Shown here one piece after another: positions 1 to 9,744 of a DNA stretch of 64,000 nucleotides. Positions within the stretch are counted from its first letter, which is position 1; each line of letters opens with the position of its first letter. A program made the translations under genes and the position numbers. The DNA is from Haemaphysalis longicornis (taxonomy: Eukaryota > Arthropoda > Arachnida > Ixodida > Ixodidae): NCBI GenBank assembly GCA_013339765.2, contig CM023448.1:26426551-26490550 (forward strand), written 5' to 3'. The notes below the pieces were generated by a model. The model did no database searches. It was not told the origin of the DNA and worked only from the letters and a program-made list of their open reading frames with translations.

Positions 1-385
1 ACAACTTGATGCATCGGTCTACGTATTCTATTATCATCGCATCCCACGAGGCACTATCATCCGCTACGTTCACGCCTACCTTAGTGCGCAATAACACAGT
101 TAATAATTCGTTTTTTCGACGGACTATAACCGACTGGAACAATCTCCCCCCGAAATTCTTTCTTCCCGTAGTACGTAGAAATTTATTGATAAAATTTTGA
201 TTTTTTTTCAGAAAGAAAAAATTCTCATGTATGTTCCCATACGTTTGTACTGCCTTGGTCACACCTTTTTTTACCCGCTAGAAATTGTGTAAACGGTCTT
301 AACTGAATGTACCACCACCACTCCTGCTTAGGCCCATTCGTGGCCCGCTGTATTGCCTAAATAAATAAATAAACAATAAATAGGA
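1..385 (+). mobile_element. 3' end of a CR1/Jockey-like LINE
   Basis: The open frame at 6-200 ends with a segment reading SFFRRTITDWNNLPP, which is the usual extreme C-terminus of ORF2 (a Phe-Phe-x-Arg-Thr-Ile...Trp-Asn...Leu-Pro signature) in CR1/Jockey-like non-LTR retrotransposons. A short 3' UTR follows, with the block 'aggcccattcgtggcccgc', and the element finishes in an (AAAT)n tail at about 358-385. The rest of the element lies upstream of the window. It is a fragment, so no activity is implied; clade assignment is by motif memory only. Confidence 0.7.
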
Positions 386-389
386 ATAA

Positions 390-3300
390 AACCATATGCA
401 GAATCGAAACAAACACCTACGTGTCGGTTAAAATTTTAAACGGTGCTCATTGAAGCAGCAAGTTAGTGGCAACGCCACACTGTAGCCGCAATAAAGCATG
501 CGTCTGTAAGCGCTTGAGAACTAAGAGTCTGAAAAAAAAAACTCGCCGGGTATTTTTTCTTGGGTGCCAATTTCTCTTCAAGGTAGTATGACTTTTGTCA
601 CTCTCGTTTCGTAAAAGCCTCTTCACTCTCCCAATCCAACCCCTGAAGTCTACCCCTCTCTTTCCATAATGAAAGAATTTGGGGATACGTTAATTACACT
701 CAATTTTCCCTCGTTCCTAAAGCTCAAGCGCTGACTGTTAAAAGAGAGACCATCTTTTCTTTATGTTTTTGGTAAAACAGCGGGGGCCGAATCGTTCACT
801 ACTAGCTTTATTACAGCTACTCTTGAAAGTGTTTTATGAACCTACTTTTCCATCAGCTACCATATATTTCCAAATAACTGGTGTTGACCGGTATAAATGG
901 GTATCTATATAACGGGCTGTTGAGTCTACCTGGTGTCGAGGCAAGTAACACAAGCGTACCTAACCTACCACCAACTCGTGCCATTGCGATACTGTTACAA
1001 TCATTTGACAAGTCAAATCAGCACACCAGGGGCATTTTGGGTACAGTTAAACCAAAATCAAGGAATATTACGAACAGTCACCGTAGCCCTATTCACTGAC
1101 GCCGTCTGTGAAAAAGCCACAATAAGCAAGGTAATTCAACCGGCGGGGCCTTTACACAATTCAAATAGTATAAAAACATTCGCTGCATCGCACAAAAAAG
1201 TATGATCAATAAGAAGCCGTATAATAACATCCCTCTTCGGAGCGCGAAATAAACAGCCGGAAGTAGCCAGAAGCCATAACCGCCCCAGCCAGCGGGTAAA
1301 ATTTGAAGACATTCGCTTGGCAAGGGCAAACTATGCGAGCAAAGCTAAAGACCATCCGCAGCATCAGGACACCAGTCACGAATTGGAAAAACTCAAGCAA
1401 ATTCAGCGACGCGTCGCAAGTGGCGCGGCCATACCGAGCTAAGAAAGGGAAGATGGCCCAATGTGATACAAGTAGCATCGCCGAAATGTGATACTTTGAC
1501 AACCTCTCGGCGTACAGAAAAGTACAATCATTTGCTCTGACCGCCCAAGTCAGGGATACCTAGATTTGAAAATAATTTTGATGTAGAAAATACGGAAATG
1601 CAGTCCTTGGCCCCGTGGTGATGGCAAAGTTCCATACTTTACACACCACAGGGTGCCTAACGTGTAACATATCCCTGCCAAAAGTTGACCGTTGGTGGCG
1701 CAGCGCACAATTACCAGTTTTTTCGACTTGAAATAGCATTGAAAAGGAAGAAAGTACTGTAATACAGCTTCTTACCTTTCTTTTATTCTTTCTGCACAAA
1801 AGTAACCCGCAGAAGTTGCGAGATATGATAAAATCCAAAACACTTTTGGGAATTAAAAACACAACGGTTAAAACGCGCGAGTGTTAGAAAATCCAAGACA
1901 TTGATACTGTTCTTGTAATTGTCTTGTGTAAACTTGACACTCTTTATGAACCAACATGGGATGTTCCATTTTTGCGAGTGCATAAATGTGAAGCAACTAA
2001 ACATGTGGGCTACCTTCCAGTGTTTTCATTTATTGCTCCAAAGAGTTGTCGACACGACAGCTTTTTTAAATCGTCCAGCATGTGTTTATTGGTAGTGAAG
2101 AAAGGTGTTGTACTGGCGCTAACTATTACAGAATAAAACAGCCGCGAACAGTCTTGCAGAAACTCTTTTATGGTGTTTAAATTCATGTCGCATAGAAAAA
2201 CTCACCCGAAATGTCCTGCTGTACTGCAGTATGAATCACTTGGTTTTCTCCGAGTATGAGCTGCAAGAAAGTTTTATAAATTGATTGCACAGGCACTGAA
2301 CTAAATTTTAAGAAATATACATAGAGCAATTGGGTAAGCTATCGTATAACACATCAAGTATTCACAAACACATCGACAGATGATTGCTTTGAGACCATTA
2401 CTGTTGCCAAAGGTAAAGTCTTCATCCGTAATCAGCGTCTTGTGCGTTGGGAACAACAGTTATCTTTGCCAAAGCCGACTTTTACAAATTAAATGGTTTA
2501 TAACTACATCTAGATCTTTGAAAAGCACAGCAAATCTGATGTCGTAGATTCAAGACTCAATGTTATGTTCATGAGTCCTTTTCCCTATCGTTGGTGAAAC
2601 TTGATGCTCTTTTGGGGTATGCAAATCCCCGCTGTCAAATTTCAGTCCAATCCGGAACTACCAGTACAGCCGACTTCATAATCATAAATTGCTGATCAGT
2701 GCTTATGCCGATAAAAGGACATGCTCGGAACTTTGCAGTTTAGGGGTAAATACAGCCTAGTATTCCGTTAAGCCAGATAGAAGGCGAAAGGCAGAATTAG
2801 TTTATCACACGACACCTTACACTCGTACTTCAAGAGACTATACTGGCTTTGAAACCGAGCGGAAAAAGTTGGTTAATCAATGAGTATTAACGCGATAGCA
2901 TTGATTGTGACACATTTCATTTTTTCAGCCGCTCTCATAAATCGTAAGCCTAAGTACTTGATTACTTCGAACCAGAAACTGCGACAAGTCCGCCAGTTTC
3001 GAGGGTTCTTCTCCATATATAGAATACGGCGCAGAGCAACTGTACTATGTAAGTTAAATCCACGGCAATATGATGGAGTCAAAAGAAATAAATACGTGAT
3101 TGTGATTTCCGCAGGTGACGATGCTGTACAACAATATTTTTATCAACCCAGCCAATGGTCCGCATGCTCTGTTTGCACGTTCCCATGCTATTCTGGCAAA
3201 TGAGAGCATCACACCGAAAGTATTATTTCATTGGTGCTATATAACCAAAACGAAAATAATGGGTGAAGGCTAGCCCGACGTTCGCGGAAACAAAAGAAGG

Positions 3301-3920
3301 GCTTTATTATATCTAGAAATGAAATAAATGATTCCTAATATGAGTCAATCAGAGAGTTTGACATATAAATACTCATATTTCGAAATACCCACAAATTTAT
3401 GTGCGTCCCTCTCTCCATTGCAAGCTCTGTCGTGCAAGTGATGGGCAAACAGCGAGGCACGCCTCAAAATCAATGAAAAGATGCGTCAGGATATCATCCC
3501 GGAGAATACCAATAGTAATGACCAACGTGGCACAACACAGAAGCTCCTGAACCATCGCAACCGCCACAATACCTTTTAGCAAAATACCTAACTATGTAAA
3601 AAGTCGGTTAGATAGACGAACACACGACTATTATGCCTGTGCTGTTGCTCAGCAAGATATCGCAAAGCAAATTTGGTCACAGTGACGGAAACCAAATGTA
3701 CACCATTGTTCGGATACTCCTACGTCGCCCTCTCAAGCTCTCAATTTTGACGCTCACAAAATATAGGCCCCCACCATAGTCCCTAGGTATATAAAGAAAC
3801 GAGAGAGGCTTCATTCCGAATAAAAAAAAAATAGGCAGCTGGGGAAACTAAAATCAGGAAGGCCAATCTTGTGCAATACAGCCGCATTCCATGAAACGAC
3901 AGGATGCAATATTGGAATTC
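390..3920. other. No recognisable gene or element
   Basis: Only short ATG-initiated frames of 60-107 codons occur here, overlapping one another on both strands, without conserved motifs. I see no tRNA-like boxes, no long repeats and no clear transposon termini. It may hold decayed repeats too diverged to recognise by eye. Confidence 0.5.
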
Positions 3921-4905
3921 ATCAATTATATCATCAACAACAGTCTATTTGAGTCCAGTGCAGGACGAAGACCTTCCGCGTTGACATCCACCCGTTTCTG
4001 TAGTGTGCTGCTCGTGTCTATTCCTTGCCTCCGAATTTTCTTATTTCATCTCTCCGTCGAGTGATAGCCTTCCTCTTCTTCTAGTCCCGCCTCGCGGTGT
4101 CCATTCTGTTGTCATTGTGGTCCACCTGTTTGCCCGTTCGTCGTACCACATGGCCAGCCCAAGTATAATTCTTTTCCTTAACTTGGTCTATGATATCATC
4201 TATCCGCGTTTTTTCCCTAATCCATGTAGCTCGTTTTCTGCCCTAAGCGTTACTCCTAACATTATTCTCTCCATGGTGCGTTTAGCGGACCTAAGCTTGC
4301 TTTCTAATTGTTCAGTAATTTGCCGAGTTTCCGCTCTGTTTGTTATCACCGGCAGGACGCACTGGTTGAATACCTTCTTTTTAGGGATAGAGGCACCTTA
4401 CTTGTCATTATCTGTGAGTGCTTACCGAATACACACCACCCCAGTCGTATTCTGCGCCTGATTTCTTTCTCATGGTTTGGGTCCACACTGACCATCTGAC
4501 CAAAGTAGTTATATTCTTGTACTTGTTCCAGTGTTTCGTCGCCTGGTCTAAAAAGGCGCGTTCTGCAAGTTTATTTATCATCACTTTAGTTTTACTCAAG
4601 TTTATCTTTACCCCACAGCGAAGCTCCGTGAATTTAGTTCCTCAATCATGTTTTGGAGATGCTGTGCCGATACACTGAGCAAGACTGGGTCATCTGCAAT
4701 GCAAAAATGACTCAAGTATTGGTAGTTTATCTGTGAGACGAAGTTTTCCCAGTCAAGCTTCCTGAATACCCACTCCAGACATGCTGTGAACAATTGTGGT
4801 GAGATGGTATCTTCTTGTCGCACTCCTCTTCGAATCGAAAATTTATCACTTTGCTTGTGAAGTGTAAATCTATCGGTGGATTGTCAAACCAAAATCGGTC
4901 CAGAA
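3921..4905 (-). mobile_element. RTE-type LINE fragment, 5' truncated and frameshifted
   Basis: Read on the minus strand, 4608-4823 encodes an RT segment with RQEDTISPQLFTACLEWVF and then IADDPVLLS, the Y/F-x-D-D catalytic box with the first residue changed to Ile. The frame is broken just upstream (4830-4905) and again before 4599, where SKTKVMINKL continues the palm/thumb region. Further 3' the reading becomes fragmentary but recognisably RTE-like down to about 4000. The 3' terminus (about 3921-3975) matches the end of the plus-strand RTE at 6.1 kb: '...ggaaggtcttcgtcctgcactgg' followed by a degenerate TGA-type tail. The copy is non-functional. Confidence 0.7.
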
Positions 4906-4909
4906 AAAC

Positions 4910-5720
4910 TCTGCCGAACAAAAAAAAGTTGTTTCTACTCTAAACAATAATACGTGCAACGGCCACATACCAAGAGTAAATTAGTCCAGCGAAGTTCAGA
5001 AATCTTAAAAATTGCATTTCGATAATGGACTGTTGAATGTACAAAGGCAATAATGGCCGAAACGGTACCCCGACAAACGTAACGAAATTATGGGCGTCCA
5101 ACAAAGAGGAAATGGAGCACAATTGGGACCAACCCATTCGCGACCACCTTGCGTAATTATACAATACAAGCCTAAAAATACACACATACCTAAAGGACTA
5201 CTGTAGTTCGTCAGCACTCCTAACGCCTAAATACTTCCGAAATACTGCCCGTGCATAATGGAAACGTTTATATCACATAACGTGCCGTCAAAGCGAATTA
5301 GAATCGAACAGAACACACGAGGAAAAGTAATTTAACTCGTATACCGTGCTTTCTGCGACCACGACTACCACCCCGCACTCCCCAACACACGGAGAACACG
5401 CACCATCCTATCCCTATTATGTCATCATTTCACATTCCGCAATGGGAATTTAATTCCACTGAATGGTGATCTGTGGACACAATATAAAGAAAGATAAGTA
5501 TTTTTCATAATTAAGAGAAAACATTCTCCTCTTGTTGGCAACCTCGTGATATCCAAGATATTTCAGGGGAAAAAACAACTCAATCATTACCTAGTTCAAT
5601 TCATAAGAAAAGACAGCACGGGCGACTTTGTACACTTTTGATCATTTTGACCTATTTTGAAGGGGCAAGGAAATAAGCTGCTGCATATGGTGTCCTGATT
5701 TGAGCACCACATTTATGTAT
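4910..5720. other. No recognisable feature
   Basis: AT-rich sequence with short overlapping frames only. No motif, repeat or transposon terminus seen up to the CA microsatellite. Confidence 0.5.
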
Positions 5721-5722
5721 GT

Positions 5723-5723
<1 letters not shown>

Positions 5724-5806
<83 letters not shown>
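5724..5806. repeat. (CA)n microsatellite
   Basis: About 41 uninterrupted CA dinucleotides, passing at the right into a short TA-rich tract ('catatatataatatacat'). It forms the left border of the tRNA-related repeat array. Confidence 0.97.
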
Positions 5807-5813
<7 letters not shown>

Positions 5814-6102
5814 ATATACATATATAAATATGTAGCGAATAAGAATAGGAAATGAGGGGCTGGTTGAAAATAAGACAGAAATAAGAGTTGGCAGTCAAGA
5901 AAACCTCGGAAACCAAAGGGGAGGATGTGGTAGATCATGGAAAGAGATAAAGAAATTGGAAAAAAAGAAAGTGTAGAAAAAAATATGTCCGCCAGGTGGG
6001 ATCCGAACACACGACCTCAAGAATATCGGTCTACTGCGATAACCACTACGCTACCGGCGGGGCGATTTTCCCCTCCACTTTCTGGGGTATTTATGTTAAG
6101 GT

Positions 6103-6115
6103 ATTTTTGTTTCCT
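6103..6115. repeat. Left target-site duplication of the RTE insertion
   Basis: The 13-mer 'atttttgtttcct' here recurs exactly at 6679-6691 on the other side of the RTE fragment, while the uninterrupted unit 2 has a single equivalent ('attttgtttcct' near 7120-7133). Confidence 0.85.
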
Positions 6116-6678
6116 TATTTTGTTTCCATGAGGCAGAGATAATTAGAAGGATCAGAATGATGTGGAGTGCATATGGCAGACATTCTCAGATAATGAACAG
6201 CAGCCTACCGTTGTCGCTGAAGAAGAAATTGTATGACAGCTGCATCTTACCGGTACTCACCTACGGGGCAGAAACTTGGAGGCTCACTAAGAGGGTTCAA
6301 CCTAAATTGAGAACGAATCAGCGGTCAATGAAGCGGAAAATGATAGGTGTAACATTAAGGGACAAGAAGAGAGCGGTGGGTCAGGCAAACTGGTGGACAT
6401 ATTAGTAGAAATTAGAAGAAGAAATGGTCGTGGGCACGGCATGTAATGCGAAGGCAAGATAACCGCTGGTCATAAGGGTAACAGAGTGGATCCCTAGAGA
6501 AGGCAAGCGTTGCAGGGGGCGGCAAAAAATGTGATGGGCAGATGAGATCAAGAAGTTTGCGGGGATAAATTGGTCACAGTTGGCACAGGACGAGGCAATT
6601 GGAGAATAATGGGAGAGGCCTTTGCCCTGCAGTGGGCGTAGATAGGCTGGTGATGATGATGATGATTGTTTCATTAGG
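6116..6678 (+). mobile_element. RTE-type LINE, 5' truncated, inserted in repeat unit 1
   Basis: The frame at 6157-6405 encodes the C-terminal part of an RTE ORF2: LKKKLYDSCILPVLTYGAET, then the RT thumb-like LRTNQRSMKRKMIGVTLRD. The reading continues after a frame loss with the usual 'KW.WAGHVMR...DNRW' and 'WADEIKKFAGINW' stretches, recognisable at about 6420-6610. The 3' end is the standard RTE finish, 'gccctgcagtgggcgtagataggctg' followed by (TGA)n at 6650-6665. Exact flanking 13-bp repeats define it as one insertion event. It is heavily 5' truncated, as is common for RTE copies. Confidence 0.85.
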
Positions 6679-6860
6679 ATTTTTGTTTCCTGTGTTTTGG
6701 GGTGGTAGCCAGGCCCCTCGGGTACTCGGGGTGAAGGAGACCTTCTTTTTAACCCGCGCCGTCACTCGAGTGTCTACGACATGACGAGAGTGGTCAACCA
6801 GCGTACCCTCTTAAGCTTCCTACCGCACCAAGACTGCCAGAACAGGGGCCCTCGCTATGC

Positions 6861-7312
6861 ATGTAGCGAATCATAATAGGAAATGAGGGCTCGTAGAAAT
6901 AACACAGAAATAAGGGTTGGCAGTCAATAAAACTGAAAAAAAGGGGAGGATGTGCTAGGTCATGGAAAGAGATAAAGAAATTGGAAAGAAAGAAAGTCGA
7001 GAAAAAAATCCCCCCCAATTTGGATCCGAACTCACGACCTCCAGAATACCGGTCTGGTTCGATACGAACTACGCTACCGCCGGGGCGATTCTCTCCACTT
7101 CTTGGGTATTTATGTTAAGGTATTTTGTTTCCTGTGCTTGGGGGTGGTAGCTAGTGCCACTCGGATTACTCGGGGTGAAGGGGACCTTCTATTTAACCCC
7201 CGGGCCGTGACTCGAGTGTCTACAACATGTCAAGAGTGGTCGACCAGTATTAAACCCTCTTAAGCTTCCTATGGTTGCCAAGACGGCCAGAAACATATGC
7301 CCTCGCTATGCA
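6861..7312 (-). repeat. tRNA-related dispersed repeat, unit 2 (intact length)
   Basis: This is a 452-bp head-to-tail neighbour of unit 1, sharing the start 'atgtagcgaatcat', the block 'aagagataaagaaattggaaa', the tRNA-like segment (minus strand, about 7018-7086) and the 3' block '...actcgagtgtctac...ccctcgctatgca'. The tRNA-like part keeps 'GGTAGCGTAGT' and 'GAGTTCGGATCC'. Units 1 and 2 differ by scattered substitutions and small indels, so the tandem arrangement is not recent. Confidence 0.75.
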
Positions 7313-7408
7313 CTTCTCCATTTCTTTCTTTCCAATTTCTTTATCTGTTTCAATGACCTTCCACATCGTCCCTTTGGTTTCCGAGGTTTTTTGACTGCCA
7401 ACTCTTAA
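7313..7408 (+). repeat. Inverted partial third copy of the same repeat
   Basis: The 96 bp are the reverse complement of about 5882-5978 in unit 1: 'ccaatttctttatct' corresponds to 'agataaagaaattgg', and 'ggtttccgaggtttt' to 'aaaacctcggaaacc'. It sits directly after unit 2 and ends at the TA microsatellite, so units 2 and 3 face each other. Confidence 0.8.
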
Positions 7409-7409
7409 A

Positions 7410-7439
7410 ATATATATATATATATATATATATATCTAT

Positions 7440-7484
<45 letters not shown>
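7410..7484. repeat. (TA)n microsatellite
   Basis: About 75 bp of TA dinucleotides with a single 'tatct' interruption and one phase slip ('ataatat'). It closes the right side of the repeat cluster. Confidence 0.95.
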
Positions 7485-7487
<3 letters not shown>

Positions 7488-7607
7488 AAGAAATGCCGGC
7501 AGTCTACAATGCCAAAAGAAAGCATATGGGGAATGGTTAGAATATTTTTTATGTGAGTGATGTTACATTTTTTATTATTATTATGTGAGAAAGAAAGAAA
7601 AACACGC

Positions 7608-7679
7608 GCCCCAGAGTGGGAACCGAACCCACGCCTTTCGATTAGATCTCGAATGCTCTACCAATTCGGCTATCTGGGC
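7608..7679 (-). pseudogene. tRNA-like sequence (SINE head or tRNA pseudogene)
   Basis: The minus strand folds as a near-complete cloverleaf. The acceptor arm GCCCAGA pairs with the 3' side with one mismatch. The anticodon stem TTCGA/TCGAA is perfect around the loop GATCTAA, with TCT in the anticodon position, but base 33 is A, not T. The T arm GTGGG/CCCAC is perfect with loop TTCGGTT. The D arm is poorly paired. 'ATAAATACCCCAGAAAAGTG' lies just 5' of it, as in the two repeat units above, so it is more likely the head of a related SINE than a working tRNA-Arg gene. Confidence 0.7.
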
Positions 7680-8087
7680 GACTGTGTCCTACTTCACTTT
7701 TCTGGGGTATTTATAGTTACTAACTATATATTGCTTTTGGGTTCTTTCTCTGGTAAAAGAAACCACTTAATACAATGCTCCTGTGCGACGATATCGGATA
7801 TAACGAATGAATCCGGTTATATTGTGCACCAAAAGTGCAACAGTGACGACTATAATGACCGGTTGCGCAGCCTACTCAGGTGCTGTCTTCGTAGGAGCCC
7901 CAATGCGTGATACAGTCCCTCGGAGACTTTGTTTCTGCCAAGGAAATTTACCTCTTCTAGGTGAAGCACCCATAGTTGCTCTTGGAAAAGATCCGCGCAA
8001 ACACGAGGCAAACAAAGCTGACCGACTGGGGCCGACCCGCTTATAACAATTATTGGTTACACCGATGGGATTTTTTTGGCACTGGAT

Positions 8088-8116
8088 ATAATTATATATA
8101 TATATATTATAATATA
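8088..8116. repeat. Short TA-rich tract
   Basis: TA dinucleotides immediately 5' of the 41-bp-arm hairpin. Confidence 0.85.
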
Positions 8117-8130
8117 GAAAAATTTTAACA

Positions 8131-8220
8131 AGGTAAAAGCACGATTGTTGCCAACGTTTCAGCAAAGAGACGAAAGCAAGTCTCTCTGCTGAAACGTTGG
8201 CAACAATCGTGCTTTTACCT
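8131..8220. repeat. Near-perfect 41-bp inverted repeat (hairpin)
   Basis: Arms 8131-8171 and 8180-8220 are reverse complements with one mismatch, separated by the 8-nt loop 'gaaagcaa'. Each arm reads outward as 'CTGAAACGTTGGCAACAATCGTGC', the same module that repeats in direct orientation at 8.58-8.80 kb. The hairpin therefore looks like two such modules fused head to head, each missing its CTGATGA half. Confidence 0.95.
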
Positions 8221-8275
8221 CGTTCAAAGTTTTCTTTCTTGTGTTCTCGCCCATCTTCAAAAGTTGAAATGCTTC

Positions 8276-8276
<1 letters not shown>

Positions 8277-8319
<43 letters not shown>
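8277..8319. repeat. (TA)n microsatellite
   Basis: About 40 bp of TA dinucleotides between the hairpin and the next module pair. Confidence 0.95.
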
Positions 8320-8373
8320 AGGTAAGTAAACACAGAGACAAACGAGAAAGACATTAGGAAAAAATAAAAGTTT

Positions 8374-8450
8374 AGTGACGTTTTCGGAAGAGGACTTCCT
8401 TTCTTCAAAGTACTCTGAAGAAACGAAGTCCTCTTACTGAAACATTAGTA
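8374..8450. ncRNA. Two head-to-head hammerhead-like modules (type 2)
   Basis: Plus strand 8411-8450 reads stem-I strand UACU, then CTGAAGA (matches the CUGANGA core), a variable stem-II segment, GAAAC, ATT, and AGTA, which pairs exactly with UACU. Minus strand 8374-8414 carries a sister module with a perfect stem II (GGAAG/CUUCC), a GAAA box with one extra A, and the GUC triplet, but the core starts UUGAAGA, not CUGAAGA. Both appear decayed. Known background: hammerhead ribozymes with minimal stem III occur in Penelope-like elements. That these modules are of that origin is my inference. Confidence 0.4.
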
Positions 8451-8501
8451 AACAGTTATTTTATTTTTATTGTATTTCTATGTTTTCGCGCTATGTGTGA
8501 G

Positions 8502-8502
<1 letters not shown>

Positions 8503-8558
<56 letters not shown>

Positions 8559-8562
8559 TATA
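8503..8562. repeat. (TA)n microsatellite
   Basis: About 55 bp of TA dinucleotides ending 'tatagatatagag', directly beside the tandem module array. Confidence 0.95.
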
Positions 8563-8579
8563 GAGAAGAAAAGAAAACT

Positions 8580-8800
8580 TCGGACAAGGTAGAAGCCCGA
8601 TTGTTGCCAACATTTCAGCTAAGAGACTCGCCTTCATCAGGGCAACCTGACAACTTCGAACAAGGTAGGAGAACGACTGTTGCCAATGTTTCAGCAAAAA
8701 GACTTCCCTTCATCAGGGCAACCTGAAAACTTCCAACAAGGTAGAAGCACGATGTTGCCAACGTTTCAGCAAACGAGACTTGCCTTTGTCAGGGCGTACA
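8580..8800 (-). ncRNA. Three tandem ~75-bp modules with a hammerhead-ribozyme-like core
   Basis: Copies start at 8603, 8679 and 8754 (period 75-76 bp). On the minus strand copies 1 and 2 read GUUGCC, CUGAUGA, a stem-II segment, GAAAU or GAAAC, GUU or AUU, then GGCAAC. The first and last hexamers are exactly complementary, giving a stem I. CUGAUGA and GAAA are the invariant hammerhead core, and GUU/AUU fits the NUH cleavage triplet. Stem III would be only one or two pairs without a loop, as in the minimal hammerheads that work as dimers. Copy 3 has CUGACAA and is probably dead. No activity can be shown from sequence. Confidence 0.5.
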
Positions 8801-8840
8801 TATAAGAGACACACAAGAAAACTTTTAAAAATAAGCGTTC

Positions 8841-8880
8841 ACTGCCGTTTCACAGAAAGGACTATCCTTTGTTCAGAGTA
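8841..8880 (-). ncRNA. Further hammerhead-like module (type 2, decayed)
   Basis: The minus strand reads UACU, CUGAACA, a stem II with AAGGA/UCCUU pairing, GAAAC, GGC, AGUG. Core position 8 is C (CUGAACA), and the cleavage triplet is GGC, not GUC, so it would not cleave as it stands. It is the same family as the pair at 8.37-8.45 kb. Confidence 0.35.
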
Positions 8881-9029
8881 GAGAATACGTTTTTGAAAGT
8901 TATATATAGATATATATGTATTGAATGTAGCAGTGGGGAGGTGAGGGGATAGGAAGGGAGAGAAGTTTTTACAATGGATCACTGATGGTGGGCAACTAAA
9001 AAATAAGAGGGAAAAAATAGGGGATCACA

Positions 9030-9252
9030 AACAAGAACTGAAAAAGAAGAAACAGAGGAAACAAATTAACCCGGGTATTTCCGTTCCCCCAGTTTCAACC
9101 AGAGTGAAAGAGAAGGGTCAAAAACAAGATATGCCTATGCACGAATTTTCCATAGGAATAAAGAAACATCACAGAGCAATCACAGTCACGCGGAATGAAC
9201 ACGAGGGAAAAAGAACTGAAAAAGAAGAAACAGAGGAAAAAAATTTAACAAG
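9030..9252. repeat. Direct repeat of a ~40-bp purine-rich block
   Basis: 'agaactgaaaaagaagaaac' followed by 'agagga' occurs at about 9034-9060 and again at about 9212-9238, with similar 'aaatttaac' endings. A second pair, 'aagatatgcctatgcacg' (9125) and 'aagatatacccatgcacg' (9457), suggests older internal duplication. No gene is visible from 8.9 to 9.74 kb. Confidence 0.6.
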
Positions 9253-9744
9253 GGCAACAAGGGGGAAAACCAGGTGTGAAAACAAGAAAACAAGCACGCG
9301 TTTGGCATGTGAATATTGATAATAAACAGAAAGATAACAAAGAAATCACAGTCACCTTGTACGTATATTATAACAAGTACGATGAATTAAAAATATAAAA
9401 AGGCAATTGCTATTTTCAGTGTCTCGTGACTACGGGGGGTGAGAGAGAAATCAAAAGATATACCCATGCACGCAAATAATGCACATCTGGCCATACACAT
9501 CCGTTGTACGAATCAGATTCATGTAAGTGAAACAAGAAAGACTTCTATAATTGGCTTCTGGTGGTGGGAGAAAAGGGCAGCGTGCATAAAAGCAGTCATA
9601 GTGGCAGTTTTGACAGGAAAGGAGGGTACTTCCCTATCCATAGTGCAGAAAAAAGCAGAATAAAATGATGGAAAACATAAAAGTAATAAAGACAGCGTCA
9701 AAGAAGTAGTAAAATTCCAAGGTTGATTCCAAGCGTGATTCCAA

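Larger units (their letters stand above)
5830..6860 (-). repeat. tRNA-related dispersed repeat, unit 1 (split by an RTE insertion)
   Basis: The unit starts 'atgtagcgaataag' and ends '...ccctcgctatgc'. Without the RTE insertion at 6116-6678 (plus one target duplication) it is about 455 bp and aligns along its length with unit 2 at 6861-7312. On the minus strand, 5989-6062 is tRNA-like: an acceptor-type pairing between the two ends of that segment, an A-box-like 'TAGCGTAGTGGTTAT' and a B-box-like 'GTTCGGATCCC'. This suggests a SINE with an internal Pol III promoter and a 5' extension containing 'ATAAATACCCCAGAAAGTGG'. Family name unknown to me. Confidence 0.7.

Noticed and set aside
5642..6010. 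122-codon minus-strand frame
   Set aside because: Central poly-(Cys-Val) is the CA microsatellite.
7608..7679. Functional tRNA-Arg(TCT) gene
   Set aside because: Non-T at position 33, weak D arm, an acceptor mismatch and the SINE-like flank argue for a pseudogene or SINE head.
7872..8408. 178-codon minus-strand frame
   Set aside because: Runs through a TA microsatellite and the 41-bp hairpin; not a protein.
8580..8800. CRISPR-like array
   Set aside because: Repeats are contiguous ~75-bp units, not repeat-spacer, and the genome is eukaryotic.
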